Numbered from the stretch's first letter, positions 8,378 to 17,179 are shown. The stretch is 64,000 nucleotides of DNA from Solwaraspora sp. WMMA2065 (GCF_030345075.1 NZ_CP128361.1:2232001-2296000), one strand, 5' to 3'. The notes: a model not told the origin generated them from the letters alone. Made by a program: numbers and translations.

Positions 8378-9546
8378 TGTCAACTCCGTCACAGCCGACC
8401 GGCGCCGGGCCCGACCCGACGCGGGACCGGACCGGCAAGCGGGCCGACATGGTGACGATCGCCGACGTGGCCCGGCACGCCGGCGTCGCGGTCAGCACGG
8501 TGTCCTATGTGCTCAGCGGCAAGCGGGCGATCTCGGCGACCACCCGGGAACGCGTCCTGGCCAGCATCCACGCCCTCGGCTACCACCCGCATGCCGGCGC
8601 CCGGGCGTTGGCCAGCCGGCGGGCGAACGTGATCGCCCTGGTGCTGCCGCTGCGCTCCGGGATGCACCTGCCGGTGCTGATGCAGTTTGCCACCAGCGTG
8701 GTCACCACCGCCCGGCAGTTCGACCACGACGTACTGCTGGTCACCGCCGACGAAGGGCCGGCTGGGCTGCGGCGGATCGCGGTCAGCGCCATGGTCGACG
8801 GCATCGTGGTGATGGACGTGGAGATGCACGACCCACGGGTGCCGCTGCTGCGTGAGCTCGAACGGCCCAGCGTGCTGATCGGTTTTCCGGCCGAGTCCGC
8901 CGGTCTGACCTGCGTCGACCTGGATTTCTACCGGGCCGGCGAGGCCTGCGTCGAACATCTCGTCACGCTCGGCCACCGGCAGCTCGCCCTGCTCGGTGCC
9001 CCGGCCGTGGTCTACGAACGGGAAACCGGCTTCGCCCACCGGACCCGGGCCGGCTTCACCGAGACGGCGGCCCGCTGCGGCGTCACCGCGGTCGCCCAAC
9101 CGTCCGAGGAGAACTACGACGCGGTACGCCGCGAACTGGCCGGGCTGCTGCACCGGCACCCGGGGCTCACCGCGCTGGTGGTGCACAACGAGGCTGCGGT
9201 CGGGCACGTGCTGGCCGCGTTGCCGACCCTGGGCCGGCGGGTCCCCGACGACATCTCGGTGGTGGCGATCTGCCCGGACGAGGTCGCCGAGCGGGCCGGC
9301 CCGGCGCTGACCTCGGTGCTGATCCCGGCTGAGGAGGTCGGTCGGCAGGCAATCAGCCTGCTGATGCGCAAGGTCCAGGGCGACGCGGTGCCGGCCGCGA
9401 CGCTGCTCGACCCCCGGTTGACCGTCCGGGCCAGCACCGGCCCCGGCCCGGCCGGCGCGATGCCGGGCGGCGAGGCCGGTGACACCGGCGTCGCAGGCAC
9501 CGGGCCGGAGGCGATGGTGGCGCTTGCCCGCCGTACCGATTCCTGA
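8377..9546 (+). CDS. LacI-family transcriptional regulator
   Basis: A 389-residue repressor. The LacI helix-turn-helix begins at MVTIADVARHAGVAVSTVSYV (about residues 25-45) with the hinge helix PHAGARALAS after it, then a periplasmic-binding-protein-like effector domain. The annotated GTG start overlaps the GH3 stop (TAGTG) and has GGAGGAG just upstream; ATG 8449 is an internal alternative that would drop 24 disordered residues. Being translationally coupled to the GH3 gene, it probably regulates it through the CGAAGCGCTTCG palindrome. The Gly/Ala-rich C-terminal tail (about 35 residues) is longer than usual. Confidence 0.92.
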   Translation: MSTPSQPTGAGPDPTRDRTGKRADMVTIADVARHAGVAVSTVSYVLSGKRAISATTRERVLASIHALGYHPHAGARALASRRANVIALVLPLRSGMHLPVLMQFATSVVTTARQFDHDVLLVTADEGPAGLRRIAVSAMVDGIVVMDVEMHDPRVPLLRELERPSVLIGFPAESAGLTCVDLDFYRAGEACVEHLVTLGHRQLALLGAPAVVYERETGFAHRTRAGFTETAARCGVTAVAQPSEENYDAVRRELAGLLHRHPGLTALVVHNEAAVGHVLAALPTLGRRVPDDISVVAICPDEVAERAGPALTSVLIPAEEVGRQAISLLMRKVQGDAVPAATLLDPRLTVRASTGPGPAGAMPGGEAGDTGVAGTGPEAMVALARRTDS

Positions 9547-9559
9547 TCAACTCGTCCGC

Positions 9560-11071
9560 ATGGCAGGCGACGCATCCGCGCCGGGCACCACGTCGGGCGC
9601 AGGCACCACGGCCGGCGCGCACACCACGGCCGGCGGGCACATGTCGGCGGACGAGTTCCGCCGGGCCGGGCACGCGGTGATCGACTGGATCGCCGACTAC
9701 TGGCAGACGCTGGAGAAGCATCCGGTGCGACCGTCGGATCCGCCCGGCACGGTCGCCCAAGCGCTGCCGGTGACGCCACCGGAGCACGGCGAGCCGTTCG
9801 ACCGGATCCTCACCGACCTGGACCGGGTGGTCGTCGGCGGACTCACCCACTGGCAGCACCCCGGCTTCTTCGGCTACTTCCCGGCCAACACCTCGGCCCC
9901 GAGCGTGCTCGGTGACCTGGTCAGCGCCGGCCTTGGCGTCCAGGGCATGCTCTGGGCCACCAGTCCGGCCTGCACCGAGGTGGAGACGGTGCTGCTCGAC
10001 TGGCTGGCCCAGCTGCTCGACCTGCCGCAACGGTTCCGGTCGGGGTCCACCGGCGGCGGCGTCATCCAGGACTCGGCGTCGTCGGCGACGCTGGTGGCCA
10101 CCCTGGTGGCCCTGCACCGGGCCAGCGGCGGCAGCTGGCGCACGGCGGGCACCACCGCCGGCTACACCGTCTACACCTCGACCGAGGGCCATTCGTCGAT
10201 CGAGAAGGCGGCCCGGATCGCCGGGGTCGGTGATCAGGGAGTACGGCTGGTCGACGTCGATCCGGTGACGCTGGCGATGCGGCCGGACGCGTTGCGCCGC
10301 GCCCTCGACGCCGACCTGGCCGCCGGGCGGCGACCGGCGATCGTCGTCGCGACCGTGGGCACCACCTCGACCACCGCCGTCGACCCGGTCGAACAGATCG
10401 GCGCGATCTGCGCCGAGTACGGGGTGTGGCTGCACGTGGACGCCGCGTACGCCGGTGCCGCAGCGGTCTGCCCGGAGCTGCGCTGGACGCACGCCGGGCT
10501 GGATCGGGCCGACTCGTACTGCTTCGACCCGCACAAGTGGCTGCTGACCGGGTTCGACTGCGACGCATTCTGGGTGGCGGACCGGGCCGAGCTGGTCGAG
10601 GCGCTGACGGTGATGCCAGAGTACCTGCGCAACGCGCTCAGCGACACGGGCACGGTGATCGACTACCGGGACTGGCAGGTGCCGCTGGGTCGCCGGTTCC
10701 GGGCCTTGAAGCTGTGGTTCGTGCTGCGCTGGTACGGCGCACAGGGGCTGCGGGCGCACATCCGTTCGGCGGTGGCGCACGCGACCTGGTTCGCCGACCA
10801 GGTGCGCGCCGACGACCGGTTCGAGCTCGTCACGCCGGGGCCGTTCTCACTGGTCTGTTTCCGGTTGCGCGGCCAGCCCGACGAGGTCAACTCCGCCCTG
10901 CTGGCTGCGGTGAACGCCAGCGGCTCGGTGCTGCTGACCCACACCCGGGTGGCGGGCCGGTTCACCTTGCGGCTGGCGGTCGGCGCGCCGCGTACCGAGC
11001 GACGGCACGTCGCCGCCGCCTGGGAGCTGATCGCGGACACCGCCACCGGGCTGCTCGCCGACCAGCGCTGA
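9560..11071 (+). CDS. PLP-dependent group II amino acid decarboxylase (aromatic-L-amino-acid decarboxylase-like)
   Basis: About 503 residues. It matches the pyridoxal-dependent decarboxylase family: HWQHPGFFGYFPAN near the N-terminus, LHVDAAYAG (PLP-contacting Asp), and SYCFDPHKWLLTGFDCD with the Schiff-base lysine. It should remove the carboxyl group of an aromatic amino acid to give an amine, in the cytoplasm. The start is uncertain: ATG 9560 or ATG 9641 (MSADEF, where family alignments usually begin). The stretch between them is a low-complexity Thr/Gly/Ala repeat. It lies just after the LacI gene, but no functional link is evident. Its 3' 225 bp are overlapped by the opposite-strand TauE/SafE reading frame. 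Confidence 0.88.
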   Translation: MAGDASAPGTTSGAGTTAGAHTTAGGHMSADEFRRAGHAVIDWIADYWQTLEKHPVRPSDPPGTVAQALPVTPPEHGEPFDRILTDLDRVVVGGLTHWQHPGFFGYFPANTSAPSVLGDLVSAGLGVQGMLWATSPACTEVETVLLDWLAQLLDLPQRFRSGSTGGGVIQDSASSATLVATLVALHRASGGSWRTAGTTAGYTVYTSTEGHSSIEKAARIAGVGDQGVRLVDVDPVTLAMRPDALRRALDADLAAGRRPAIVVATVGTTSTTAVDPVEQIGAICAEYGVWLHVDAAYAGAAAVCPELRWTHAGLDRADSYCFDPHKWLLTGFDCDAFWVADRAELVEALTVMPEYLRNALSDTGTVIDYRDWQVPLGRRFRALKLWFVLRWYGAQGLRAHIRSAVAHATWFADQVRADDRFELVTPGPFSLVCFRLRGQPDEVNSALLAAVNASGSVLLTHTRVAGRFTLRLAVGAPRTERRHVAAAWELIADTATGLLADQR

Positions 11072-11941
11072 CCGGCGCTGGTCACGACGGGCCGTGCGCA
11101 GCACCCGGACGGCCAGCCCGAGGGCCAGCGCCCAGCCGACGACGATCACCGCGTACCCGGTGAACCTCGGGCTCTGGGGCAGGTCGACGGCGCGCATCAG
11201 CGACCGGGCGTTGGTCAGCACGATGAGACCGCCGACCGCGGCGCCGAGCAGTTGTGCCGGCACGATCCGCACCAGGTAGGCGGCCAGCGGGGCGGCGAGC
11301 AGGCCACCGGCGAGCAGCGCCGCGACGACGGGCAGGACGAAGCCCTGGCCACCGAGCCCGATCAGGAAGCCGGCGCTGGCCGCCGCCGCGACGAGGAACT
11401 CCGAGGTGTCCACCGAGCCGATCACCTTGCGCGGCTCCATCCGCCCGGAGACCAGCAGAGACGGGGTGGCGACCGGCCCCCACCCGCCGCCTCCGGTCGC
11501 GTCGATGAAGCCGGCGGCCAGCCCGAGCGGGGTGAGGAACCGGCTGCGCAGGGGTCGGCTGACCCGCCGGGCCGGGATCGGCCGGGCGAACCGGATCAGC
11601 AGGTACACCCCGAGGGCCAGCAGGATGCCGGCCATCCACGGCCCGGCGGCCTCGGTGGAGACGGAGCTGAGGACGGTGGCACCGGCGAAGGCGCCGACCG
11701 CCCCGGGTACGGCGATCCGGCCGACGACCCGCCAGTCGACGTTGCCGAACCGCCAGTGCGCAGTGCCGGAGGCGAGCGTGGTGCCGATCTCCGCCAGGTG
11801 CACCGAGGCGCTCGCCGAGGCCGGGGCGATTCCGGCGAGCAGCAGCAGCGTGGTCGAGGTGACGCCGTACGCCATTCCCAGCGCGCCGTCCACCAGTTGG
11901 GCGAGCAGTCCGACGAGGGCGAGGACCAGCAACTTTCGCAC
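10847..11941 (-). CDS. TauE/SafE-family sulfite/sulfur-compound exporter with antisense tail
   Basis: A 364-residue reading frame. The first 280 or so residues are a typical TauE/SafE membrane protein: two repeated halves, LVDGALGMAYGVTSTTLLL near the N-terminus and GFIDATGGGGWGPVATPSLL in the middle. The last 75 residues are hydrophilic, Gly/Pro/Arg-rich, and lie wholly antisense to the decarboxylase gene (10847-11071); they look like readthrough past a lost stop rather than a real domain. GTG start at 11941 with AGGTG upstream. A GATAG-N5-CTATC palindrome sits 16-30 nt before the start. Together with the Rrf2 gene behind it, it looks like a sulfur-responsive unit. Confidence 0.87.
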   Translation of the reverse strand: MRKLLVLALVGLLAQLVDGALGMAYGVTSTTLLLLAGIAPASASASVHLAEIGTTLASGTAHWRFGNVDWRVVGRIAVPGAVGAFAGATVLSSVSTEAAGPWMAGILLALGVYLLIRFARPIPARRVSRPLRSRFLTPLGLAAGFIDATGGGGWGPVATPSLLVSGRMEPRKVIGSVDTSEFLVAAAASAGFLIGLGGQGFVLPVVAALLAGGLLAAPLAAYLVRIVPAQLLGAAVGGLIVLTNARSLMRAVDLPQSPRFTGYAVIVVGWALALGLAVRVLRTARRDQRRSALVGEQPGGGVRDQLPGGGDVPSLGTRRADRQPQGEPARHPGVGQQHRAAGVHRSQQGGVDLVGLAAQPETDQ

Positions 11942-11956
11942 AGCACACCTACTTGA

Positions 11957-11971
11957 GATAGCAAACCTATC
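11957..11971. promoter_or_regulatory. Inverted repeat in the TauE/SafE leader
   Basis: GATAG-CAAAC-CTATC, a perfect 5-5-5 dyad between the TauE/SafE start (11941) and the Rrf2 gene stop (12039). Its AT-rich arms and placement fit an operator for the neighbouring Rrf2-type regulator. Inference from position; not matched to a known consensus. Confidence 0.45.
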
Positions 11972-12038
11972 GGCTTAGCAGAGAATGCGGACGGCCGGTG
12001 CTGTTGTCAACCACATCGACGAAGCCGGTCGCGGCCGG

Positions 12039-12500
12039 TCAGGTCCAGGCGCGTGGGTTGGCGGCGAGATCCCGGATCCGCTCGGGAAGCCGGCCGGTGG
12101 CGACGTCGGCGACGGTGACCGACTCGAGGATCTCCCGCTCGCTGGCCCGCAACGCTATCCAGACGTCCTGCAGCGCGACCGCCGCACCCTGGTAGCCGAG
12201 CTCCTCCGGCCGGCGGCCCCGCACGTGGGCGAGCGGGCCGTCGATGACCCGGATGAGCTCCGCGAGACTGATCTGCTCGGCCGGGCGGGCCAACCAGTAG
12301 CCGCCGTCCGGGCCGCGCTGGGCCTGCACCACGCCGGCCCGGCGCAGCTGCAGCAGGATGCCCTCGAGGAACTTCGGCGGAATGCCCTGAGCCCGGGCGA
12401 CCTGCTCGGCGGTCAACACGACCCGCGCCGACGCCGCAGCCGCGACCGCCAGCTCGGCGGCGGCCCGCAGCGCGTAGTCGACCCGGGCAGAGAGACGCAT
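12039..12500 (-). CDS. Rrf2-family transcriptional regulator lacking cysteines
   Basis: A 153-residue Rrf2 protein: the start MRLSARVDYALRAAAELA and recognition segment LTAEQVARAQGIPPKFLEGILLQL are characteristic, followed by GPDGGYWLARP (the wing). It contains no cysteine at all, so it cannot hold the [Fe-S] cluster used by IscR, NsrR or RirA. This resembles CymR, the cluster-free Rrf2 regulator of cysteine metabolism. Being directly upstream of and codirectional with the TauE/SafE exporter suggests control of sulfur efflux. The effector is unknown. Confidence 0.88.
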   Translation of the reverse strand: MRLSARVDYALRAAAELAVAAAASARVVLTAEQVARAQGIPPKFLEGILLQLRRAGVVQAQRGPDGGYWLARPAEQISLAELIRVIDGPLAHVRGRRPEELGYQGAAVALQDVWIALRASEREILESVTVADVATGRLPERIRDLAANPRAWT

Positions 12501-12593
12501 ACCTCTCAGGTTACGGCACTGTTTCCATTATCGGACCGGCCGACCGACGCCAGCCATCGACCTTGATCGCGGCCGGCCGGGCGGTCGGCCCCG

Positions 12594-13475
12594 TCACGAG
12601 CCGACCCGCCGGACCAGTCCCTCCTGTACGGCGCTGGCGATGTGCCGGCCGTCGCGGGTGAACATCCGACCGGTGGCCAGCCCGCGCCCGCCGGCGGCCG
12701 ACGGACTCCAGCAGTCGTAGAGGAACCATTCGTCGGCCCGGAACGGCCGGTGGAACCACAACGCGTGGTCCAGGCTGGCCCCGATCACCCCGCCCGGACC
12801 CCAGACCTCTCCGTGCACGGACAGGACCGAGTCGAGCAACGTCAGGTCGGAGGCGTAGGTGAGTACGCAGGCGTGCAGCAGCGGATCGTCGGGCAACTTG
12901 CCGTCGGCGCGGATCCAGACCCGCTGGTACGGGTCGGCCGGGCGGTCCCCGGGGGCGACCAGACCCGGTGCGCCGACGTACCGCACGTCCATCGGCCGGG
13001 GGATCACCGCCCAGACACCGAGCCGCTCCGGATAGCGGGCGAGCCGCTCCACCATGGTCGGCACCGCGTCCGGCGGCGGGACGTCCGGTGGCTGCGGGGC
13101 CTGGTGGTCCAGCCCGTCCTCGGGCCGGTGGAACGACGCCGACATGAAGAAGATCGGTTTGCCGTGCTGGTACGCCACCGAACGGCGGACCGAGAAGGAC
13201 CGGCCGTCGCGGATGTTCTCCACTTCGTAGTCGATCGGCTCGGCGCCGTCGCCGGGGCGGACGAAGTAGCCGTGCAGCGAGTGCACCAGCCGCTGCGGGT
13301 CGACGGTCCGCCCGGCGGCGACCAGCGCCTGACCGGCGACCTGGCCGCCGAAGACCCGCTGCGGCCCCACCTTGGGACTCATCCCGCGAAACGCCGACGG
13401 CCCGGTCCGGCTCAGGTCGAGCACCTCGAGCAGTTGATCGACGGCGGCCTGCCCGCCGACCGGATCACCGGTCAC
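12594..13475 (-). CDS. tesB: Acyl-CoA thioesterase II
   Basis: A 293-residue double-hotdog thioesterase, the family's normal length. The N-terminal hotdog has VFGGQVAGQALVAAGRTV and HSLHGYFVRPGD; the C-terminal hotdog has ASLDHALWFHRPFRADEWFLYD with the Asp used in catalysis by TesB relatives. It hydrolyses medium/long acyl-CoA to fatty acid and CoA in the cytoplasm. Its GTG start overlaps the pyruvate kinase stop by 4 bp (GTGA), so the two genes are coupled; I recall the same pair in other actinobacteria. Confidence 0.93.
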   Translation of the reverse strand: MTGDPVGGQAAVDQLLEVLDLSRTGPSAFRGMSPKVGPQRVFGGQVAGQALVAAGRTVDPQRLVHSLHGYFVRPGDGAEPIDYEVENIRDGRSFSVRRSVAYQHGKPIFFMSASFHRPEDGLDHQAPQPPDVPPPDAVPTMVERLARYPERLGVWAVIPRPMDVRYVGAPGLVAPGDRPADPYQRVWIRADGKLPDDPLLHACVLTYASDLTLLDSVLSVHGEVWGPGGVIGASLDHALWFHRPFRADEWFLYDCWSPSAAGGRGLATGRMFTRDGRHIASAVQEGLVRRVGS

Positions 13476-14920
13476 TGCAACGCCCGGGCCGCCGCGGCGT
13501 CGACGAGGCTACCGAGCTGGTGCACCCGCAGCGTGTTGGTGGAGCCGGGGGTGCCGACCGGGCTGCCGGCGACGATCACCACGTACTCGCCGGGATTGGC
13601 CCGGCCGAGGCCGAGCAGTGCCTGGTCGACCTGGCGGAACATGTCGTCGGTGTGCTGCACGAACGGCATCAGGAAGGTCTCCACCCCCCAGGAGAGGGCA
13701 AGCTGGTCGCGCACCTCGGCGACCGGGGTGAAAGCCAGCAGCGGCAGCTCGCACTGCAGCCGGGAGAGCCGACGCACGGTGTCACCGGTCTGGGTGAAGG
13801 CGACCATCGCCTTGGCGCCGATCGCCCGGGCGATCTGCGACGCGGCCGAGGTGAGCGCACCGCCGTGGGTACGGGGGTCGTGCTGCAGCCGGGGCACCGA
13901 GATCGAGCCGTGCTCGGTCGTCGTGACGATCTTGGCCATGGTGCTGACCGTGAGCACCGGGTACTTGCCGACGCTGGTCTCGCCAGAGAGCATCACCGCG
14001 TCGGTGCCGTCGAGCACCGCGTTGGCAACGTCGGAGGCCTCCGCGCGGGTCGGCCGCGAATTCTCGATCATCGAGTCGAGCATCTGGGTGGCGACGATGA
14101 CCGGCTTGGCGTTCTCCCGGCACAGCTGCACCGCGCGCTTCTGCACCAGCGGCACCTCGTCGAGCGGCAACTCGACGCCGAGGTCGCCCCGGGCCACCAT
14201 CACCCCGTCGAACGCGTCGACGATCGCCTCCAGGTGGGTGACCGCCTCCGGCTTCTCGACCTTGGCCAGAACGGGTCGACGAACCCCCTCCTCGTCCATG
14301 ATCGCGTGGACCAGCTTGATGTCCTCGGGCGACCGGACGAACGACAGGGCGATGAAGTCGGCGCCCAGGCCGAGCGCGAACCGCAGGTCGTCGGTGTCCT
14401 TGTCCGACAGGGCCGGCACGCTGACCGCGACGTTCGGCAGCGAGATGCCCTTGTTGTTGGAAACCGGGCCGCCCTCGACCACCAGCACCCGGATGTCGTT
14501 GCCGTCCACCGCACTGACCTCGACGGCCACCTTGCCGTCATCGATCAGCAGCCGGTCCCCGGGACGAACCTCCTGGGGCAGTTTGCGGTAGGTGCAGGAG
14601 ACCCGCTCCCGGCTGCCGAGGACGTCGTCGCTGGTGATGACGACCGAGTCGCCGGTGCGCCACTCGTGCGGCCCGTCGGCGAACCGGCCGAGACGGATCT
14701 TGGGGCCCTGCAGGTCGGCCAGCACGGCGACCGCCCGGCCGGAGGCCTGGGCTGCCTCCCGGACCAGCTGGTACACCTGCTGGTGGTCCTCGTGGCTGCC
14801 GTGGCTGAAGTTCAGCCGGGCCACATCCATGCCCGCTTCGACGAGCCCGCGGATACGCTCCGGGGACGCGGTCGCGGGGCCAAGCGTACAAACGATCTTT
14901 GCGCGGCGTGTCACGCCCAT
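13472..14920 (-). CDS. pyk: Pyruvate kinase
   Basis: A 482-residue glycolytic enzyme making pyruvate and ATP from phosphoenolpyruvate and ADP. Visible signatures: MGVTRRAKIVCTLGPATAS at the start, LNFSHGSHEDH, the active-site lysine region AKVEKPEAV, the Mg-binding MVARGDLGVELP, and TRAEASDVANAVLDGTDAV. The reading frame is open a further 31 codons upstream, but ATG 14920 is where the family starts, and GGGGAGAG precedes it. The 276-bp gap to the divergent secreted gene at 15197 holds its promoter; I see no distinct operator there. Confidence 0.95.
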   Translation of the reverse strand: MGVTRRAKIVCTLGPATASPERIRGLVEAGMDVARLNFSHGSHEDHQQVYQLVREAAQASGRAVAVLADLQGPKIRLGRFADGPHEWRTGDSVVITSDDVLGSRERVSCTYRKLPQEVRPGDRLLIDDGKVAVEVSAVDGNDIRVLVVEGGPVSNNKGISLPNVAVSVPALSDKDTDDLRFALGLGADFIALSFVRSPEDIKLVHAIMDEEGVRRPVLAKVEKPEAVTHLEAIVDAFDGVMVARGDLGVELPLDEVPLVQKRAVQLCRENAKPVIVATQMLDSMIENSRPTRAEASDVANAVLDGTDAVMLSGETSVGKYPVLTVSTMAKIVTTTEHGSISVPRLQHDPRTHGGALTSAASQIARAIGAKAMVAFTQTGDTVRRLSRLQCELPLLAFTPVAEVRDQLALSWGVETFLMPFVQHTDDMFRQVDQALLGLGRANPGEYVVIVAGSPVGTPGSTNTLRVHQLGSLVDAAAARALQ

Positions 14921-15196
14921 GAGGCTAGTCTCTCCCCTGAACCGGCCGATCGGCCGACCCTGTCTGATGTCCGAACGGAAGTGCCCACCAGCGCTCGGCG
15001 CTCCGCGAGACATCGTACTGGTGGGTGGAACCGTGACGGTGGACCGGCGGGCATCGACGACCGCGCCCTCAGGGTAGCGCGGTAGTTGACCATCGCGGTA
15101 CGCCCGGACGGCCGACGCCCAGACGTTCGGGGTTCATTCGCCGAACCGTCACATAGATCCGGTTAACTGGTCACCACACGACCGGAGGGTGGCACG

Positions 15197-16456
15197 GTGA
15201 CACAGCGGGTACGGACACGAACAGTGACCGCTCTGGTGGCGATGATCGCCACCGGTCTGACGGCGGGGCTGGCGCCCGGGACAGCGACGGCAGGCGGCAG
15301 GCAGGGCGACGAGCGCGGCGGCGTCCGGTTCGCCACCTTCAACGCCTCGCTCAACCGGAGCGTCGACGGCGGCCTGGTGGCCGACCTGTCCACCCTGGGC
15401 GACCGGCAGGCCGCCAACGTCGCCGAGGTGATCCAACGGGTCCGCCCCGACGTGCTCCTGATCAACGAGTTCGACCACGACGCCGAGGGGCGGGCCGTCG
15501 AACTGTTCCAGCGCAACTACCTGTCCCGCGGGCAGGGCGGGGCCCGGCCGATCCACTACCCGTACCGGTTCAGCGCCCCGTCGAACACCGGCGTACCGTC
15601 CGGGCACGACCTCAACCGCGACGGTACGGTCGGCGGCCCGGATGACGCGTACGGCTTCGGGCTGTTCCCCGGCCAGTACGGCATGGCGGTCTACTCGCGC
15701 CACCCGATCGACCGGCGGTCGCTGCGCACCTTCCAGACGTTCCGCTGGCGTGACATGCCGGGGGCGCTGCTGCCGGACGACCCGGACACCCCGGAGCCCG
15801 CCGACTGGTACTCCCCCGAGGCCCTCGCGGACGTACGGCTGTCGTCCAAGAGCCACTGGGATGTGCCCGTGCGGATCGGCCGACGCACCGTGCATCTGCT
15901 GGCCAGCCACCCCACGCCGCCGGTCTTCGACGGTCCGGAGGACCGCAACGGCCGGCGCAACCACGACGAGATCCGGTTCTGGGCCGACTACGTCACCCCG
16001 GACCGGTCCGGCTACATCTACGACGACCGGGGCCGCCGCGGCGGGCTACGCCCGGGTGCCCGGTTCGTCATCGCCGGTGACCTCAACTCCGACCCGTACG
16101 ACGGCGACAGCATCCCGGGATCGGCCCAGCAGGTCACCGGGCATCCGCTGGTCGACGACCGGCGGCCGCCGACCAGCGCGGGCGGGCCGGCGGCCAGCCA
16201 GCGCCAGGGCGGGGCGAACCTGACCCACGAGGGCGACCCCCGCTACGACACCGCCGACTTCGCCGACGGCACGCCGGGCAATCTGCGGGTCGACTACCTG
16301 CTGCCCAGCCGCCGACTGCGCACGGCGGGCAGCGGGGTGTTCTGGCCGACGCCGGAGGATCCGCTGTTCCGGCTGGTCGGCGACTACGACCCCGCGCTGC
16401 CCGGCGGGTTCCCGACCTCGGACCACCGGCTGGTCTGGCTCGACCTGCGCTGCTGA
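15197..16456 (+). CDS. Secreted endonuclease/exonuclease/phosphatase-family protein
   Basis: A 419-residue protein with a Sec signal peptide (VTQRVRTRTVTALVAMIATG... cleavage near AGLAPGTATAGG). The EEP fold is shown by RFATFNASLN, the metal-binding Glu in LLINEFDHD (about residue 90), SHWDVPVRI, LASHPTPPVFDG, GDLNSDPYDGDS (about 294) and the terminal SDHRLVWLD. Such proteins cleave phosphodiesters (DNA, sphingomyelin or phosphoinositides); the substrate is not resolved. Secretion and its isolated position suggest phosphate or nucleic-acid scavenging. GTG start, preceded by GGAGGGTGGCACG. Confidence 0.9.
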   Translation: MTQRVRTRTVTALVAMIATGLTAGLAPGTATAGGRQGDERGGVRFATFNASLNRSVDGGLVADLSTLGDRQAANVAEVIQRVRPDVLLINEFDHDAEGRAVELFQRNYLSRGQGGARPIHYPYRFSAPSNTGVPSGHDLNRDGTVGGPDDAYGFGLFPGQYGMAVYSRHPIDRRSLRTFQTFRWRDMPGALLPDDPDTPEPADWYSPEALADVRLSSKSHWDVPVRIGRRTVHLLASHPTPPVFDGPEDRNGRRNHDEIRFWADYVTPDRSGYIYDDRGRRGGLRPGARFVIAGDLNSDPYDGDSIPGSAQQVTGHPLVDDRRPPTSAGGPAASQRQGGANLTHEGDPRYDTADFADGTPGNLRVDYLLPSRRLRTAGSGVFWPTPEDPLFRLVGDYDPALPGGFPTSDHRLVWLDLRC

Positions 16457-16473
16457 GCGGCGGCGCCGAGCGG

Positions 16474-17043
16474 TCAGTCGGTGCCGGTGGCGGCGAGCGA
16501 TCCCGGTGGGCGGGCGTCGCGGGAGGCGATCGCGTTCATCGGGATCTGCGCCGCGCGCACCCCCATGTCGAGCCGGGCCCGCTGGTAGAACTGCGCCCGG
16601 GCACGGCGGTAGTCGGCGAACCCGGTGCGCCAGGTCTGTTCGTCGACCGGTTCCTCACCGGTGGCGAACCCCTCCAGCCGCCACAGCGTTTCCGTGAGGG
16701 CCTGCGCGGCGGCGATGGTCGGCCCGTCGGCGAGCAGCAGGATCGACTCGAAGCACACGGACCGGTCTGACTCAGCCTGTCCGAGCCGGGCCAGCCCTTC
16801 CTCGCGGTCGATCGGGCTGATCGCGGTGACCAGACCGCGGCTGGCCAGCACCCGCGAGGTGAGCAGGGCGATCTGCTTGGCGGTGGCGGCGAATTCGACG
16901 TACCCGGCGAGCCGCCGCTCGTCCCACCGCACGGATTGTTCCCGGCGCCACCGGTTGCGCTCGGTGATTCCGGTGCCGACGTAGGTGAGCACCCCGCCGA
17001 CGACCACCGCGAGGATGGTCGGCAGATGTTCCAGCAGAGACAT
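16474..17043 (-). CDS. Membrane-anchored protein of unknown function
   Basis: 189 residues. One N-terminal transmembrane segment (LPTILAVVVGGVLTYVGTGI, about residues 6-25) is followed by a charged linker (TERNRWRREQSVRWDERR) and a mostly helical cytoplasmic domain. I recognise many short actinobacterial proteins of this layout but no assigned function. The frame is open further upstream, but ATG 17043 has GGAGAG in front and begins just before the membrane helix. It is convergent with the EEP gene. Confidence 0.75.
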   Translation of the reverse strand: MSLLEHLPTILAVVVGGVLTYVGTGITERNRWRREQSVRWDERRLAGYVEFAATAKQIALLTSRVLASRGLVTAISPIDREEGLARLGQAESDRSVCFESILLLADGPTIAAAQALTETLWRLEGFATGEEPVDEQTWRTGFADYRRARAQFYQRARLDMGVRAAQIPMNAIASRDARPPGSLAATGTD

Positions 17044-17144
17044 CGCACTCTCCGTCGCATGGCCGGGCTTCAGGGTAGGAAGCCGGCACAAGCCCGTGTG
17101 CCGACCGCTCGCCCCGGTCCCCCGCAATCTCCGCTTGCTCCCGC

Positions 17145-17179
17145 CTTACGCTGTAAGTTAATCTGCCTTACAGCGTAAG
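17145..17179. promoter_or_regulatory. Perfect 13-bp inverted repeat (operator) upstream of the DUF4386 gene
   Basis: CTTACGCTGTAAG (17145-17157), a 9-nt AT-rich spacer, then CTTACAGCGTAAG (17167-17179), its exact reverse complement. Each arm is itself a near-dyad (TTAC-N3-GTAA), so this looks like two adjoining TetR-type half-site pairs. It lies 51 nt before the DUF4386 start, in a good position for repression. No TetR gene is within several kilobases, so the regulator must be elsewhere. Confidence 0.7.

Noticed and set aside
5198-8392. A long open frame opposite the GH3 gene (over 1000 codons)
   Set aside because: It is antisense to strong GH3 motifs, is made of Arg/Gly/Val/His-rich low-complexity sequence, and has no domain; this is a typical GC-rich shadow frame.
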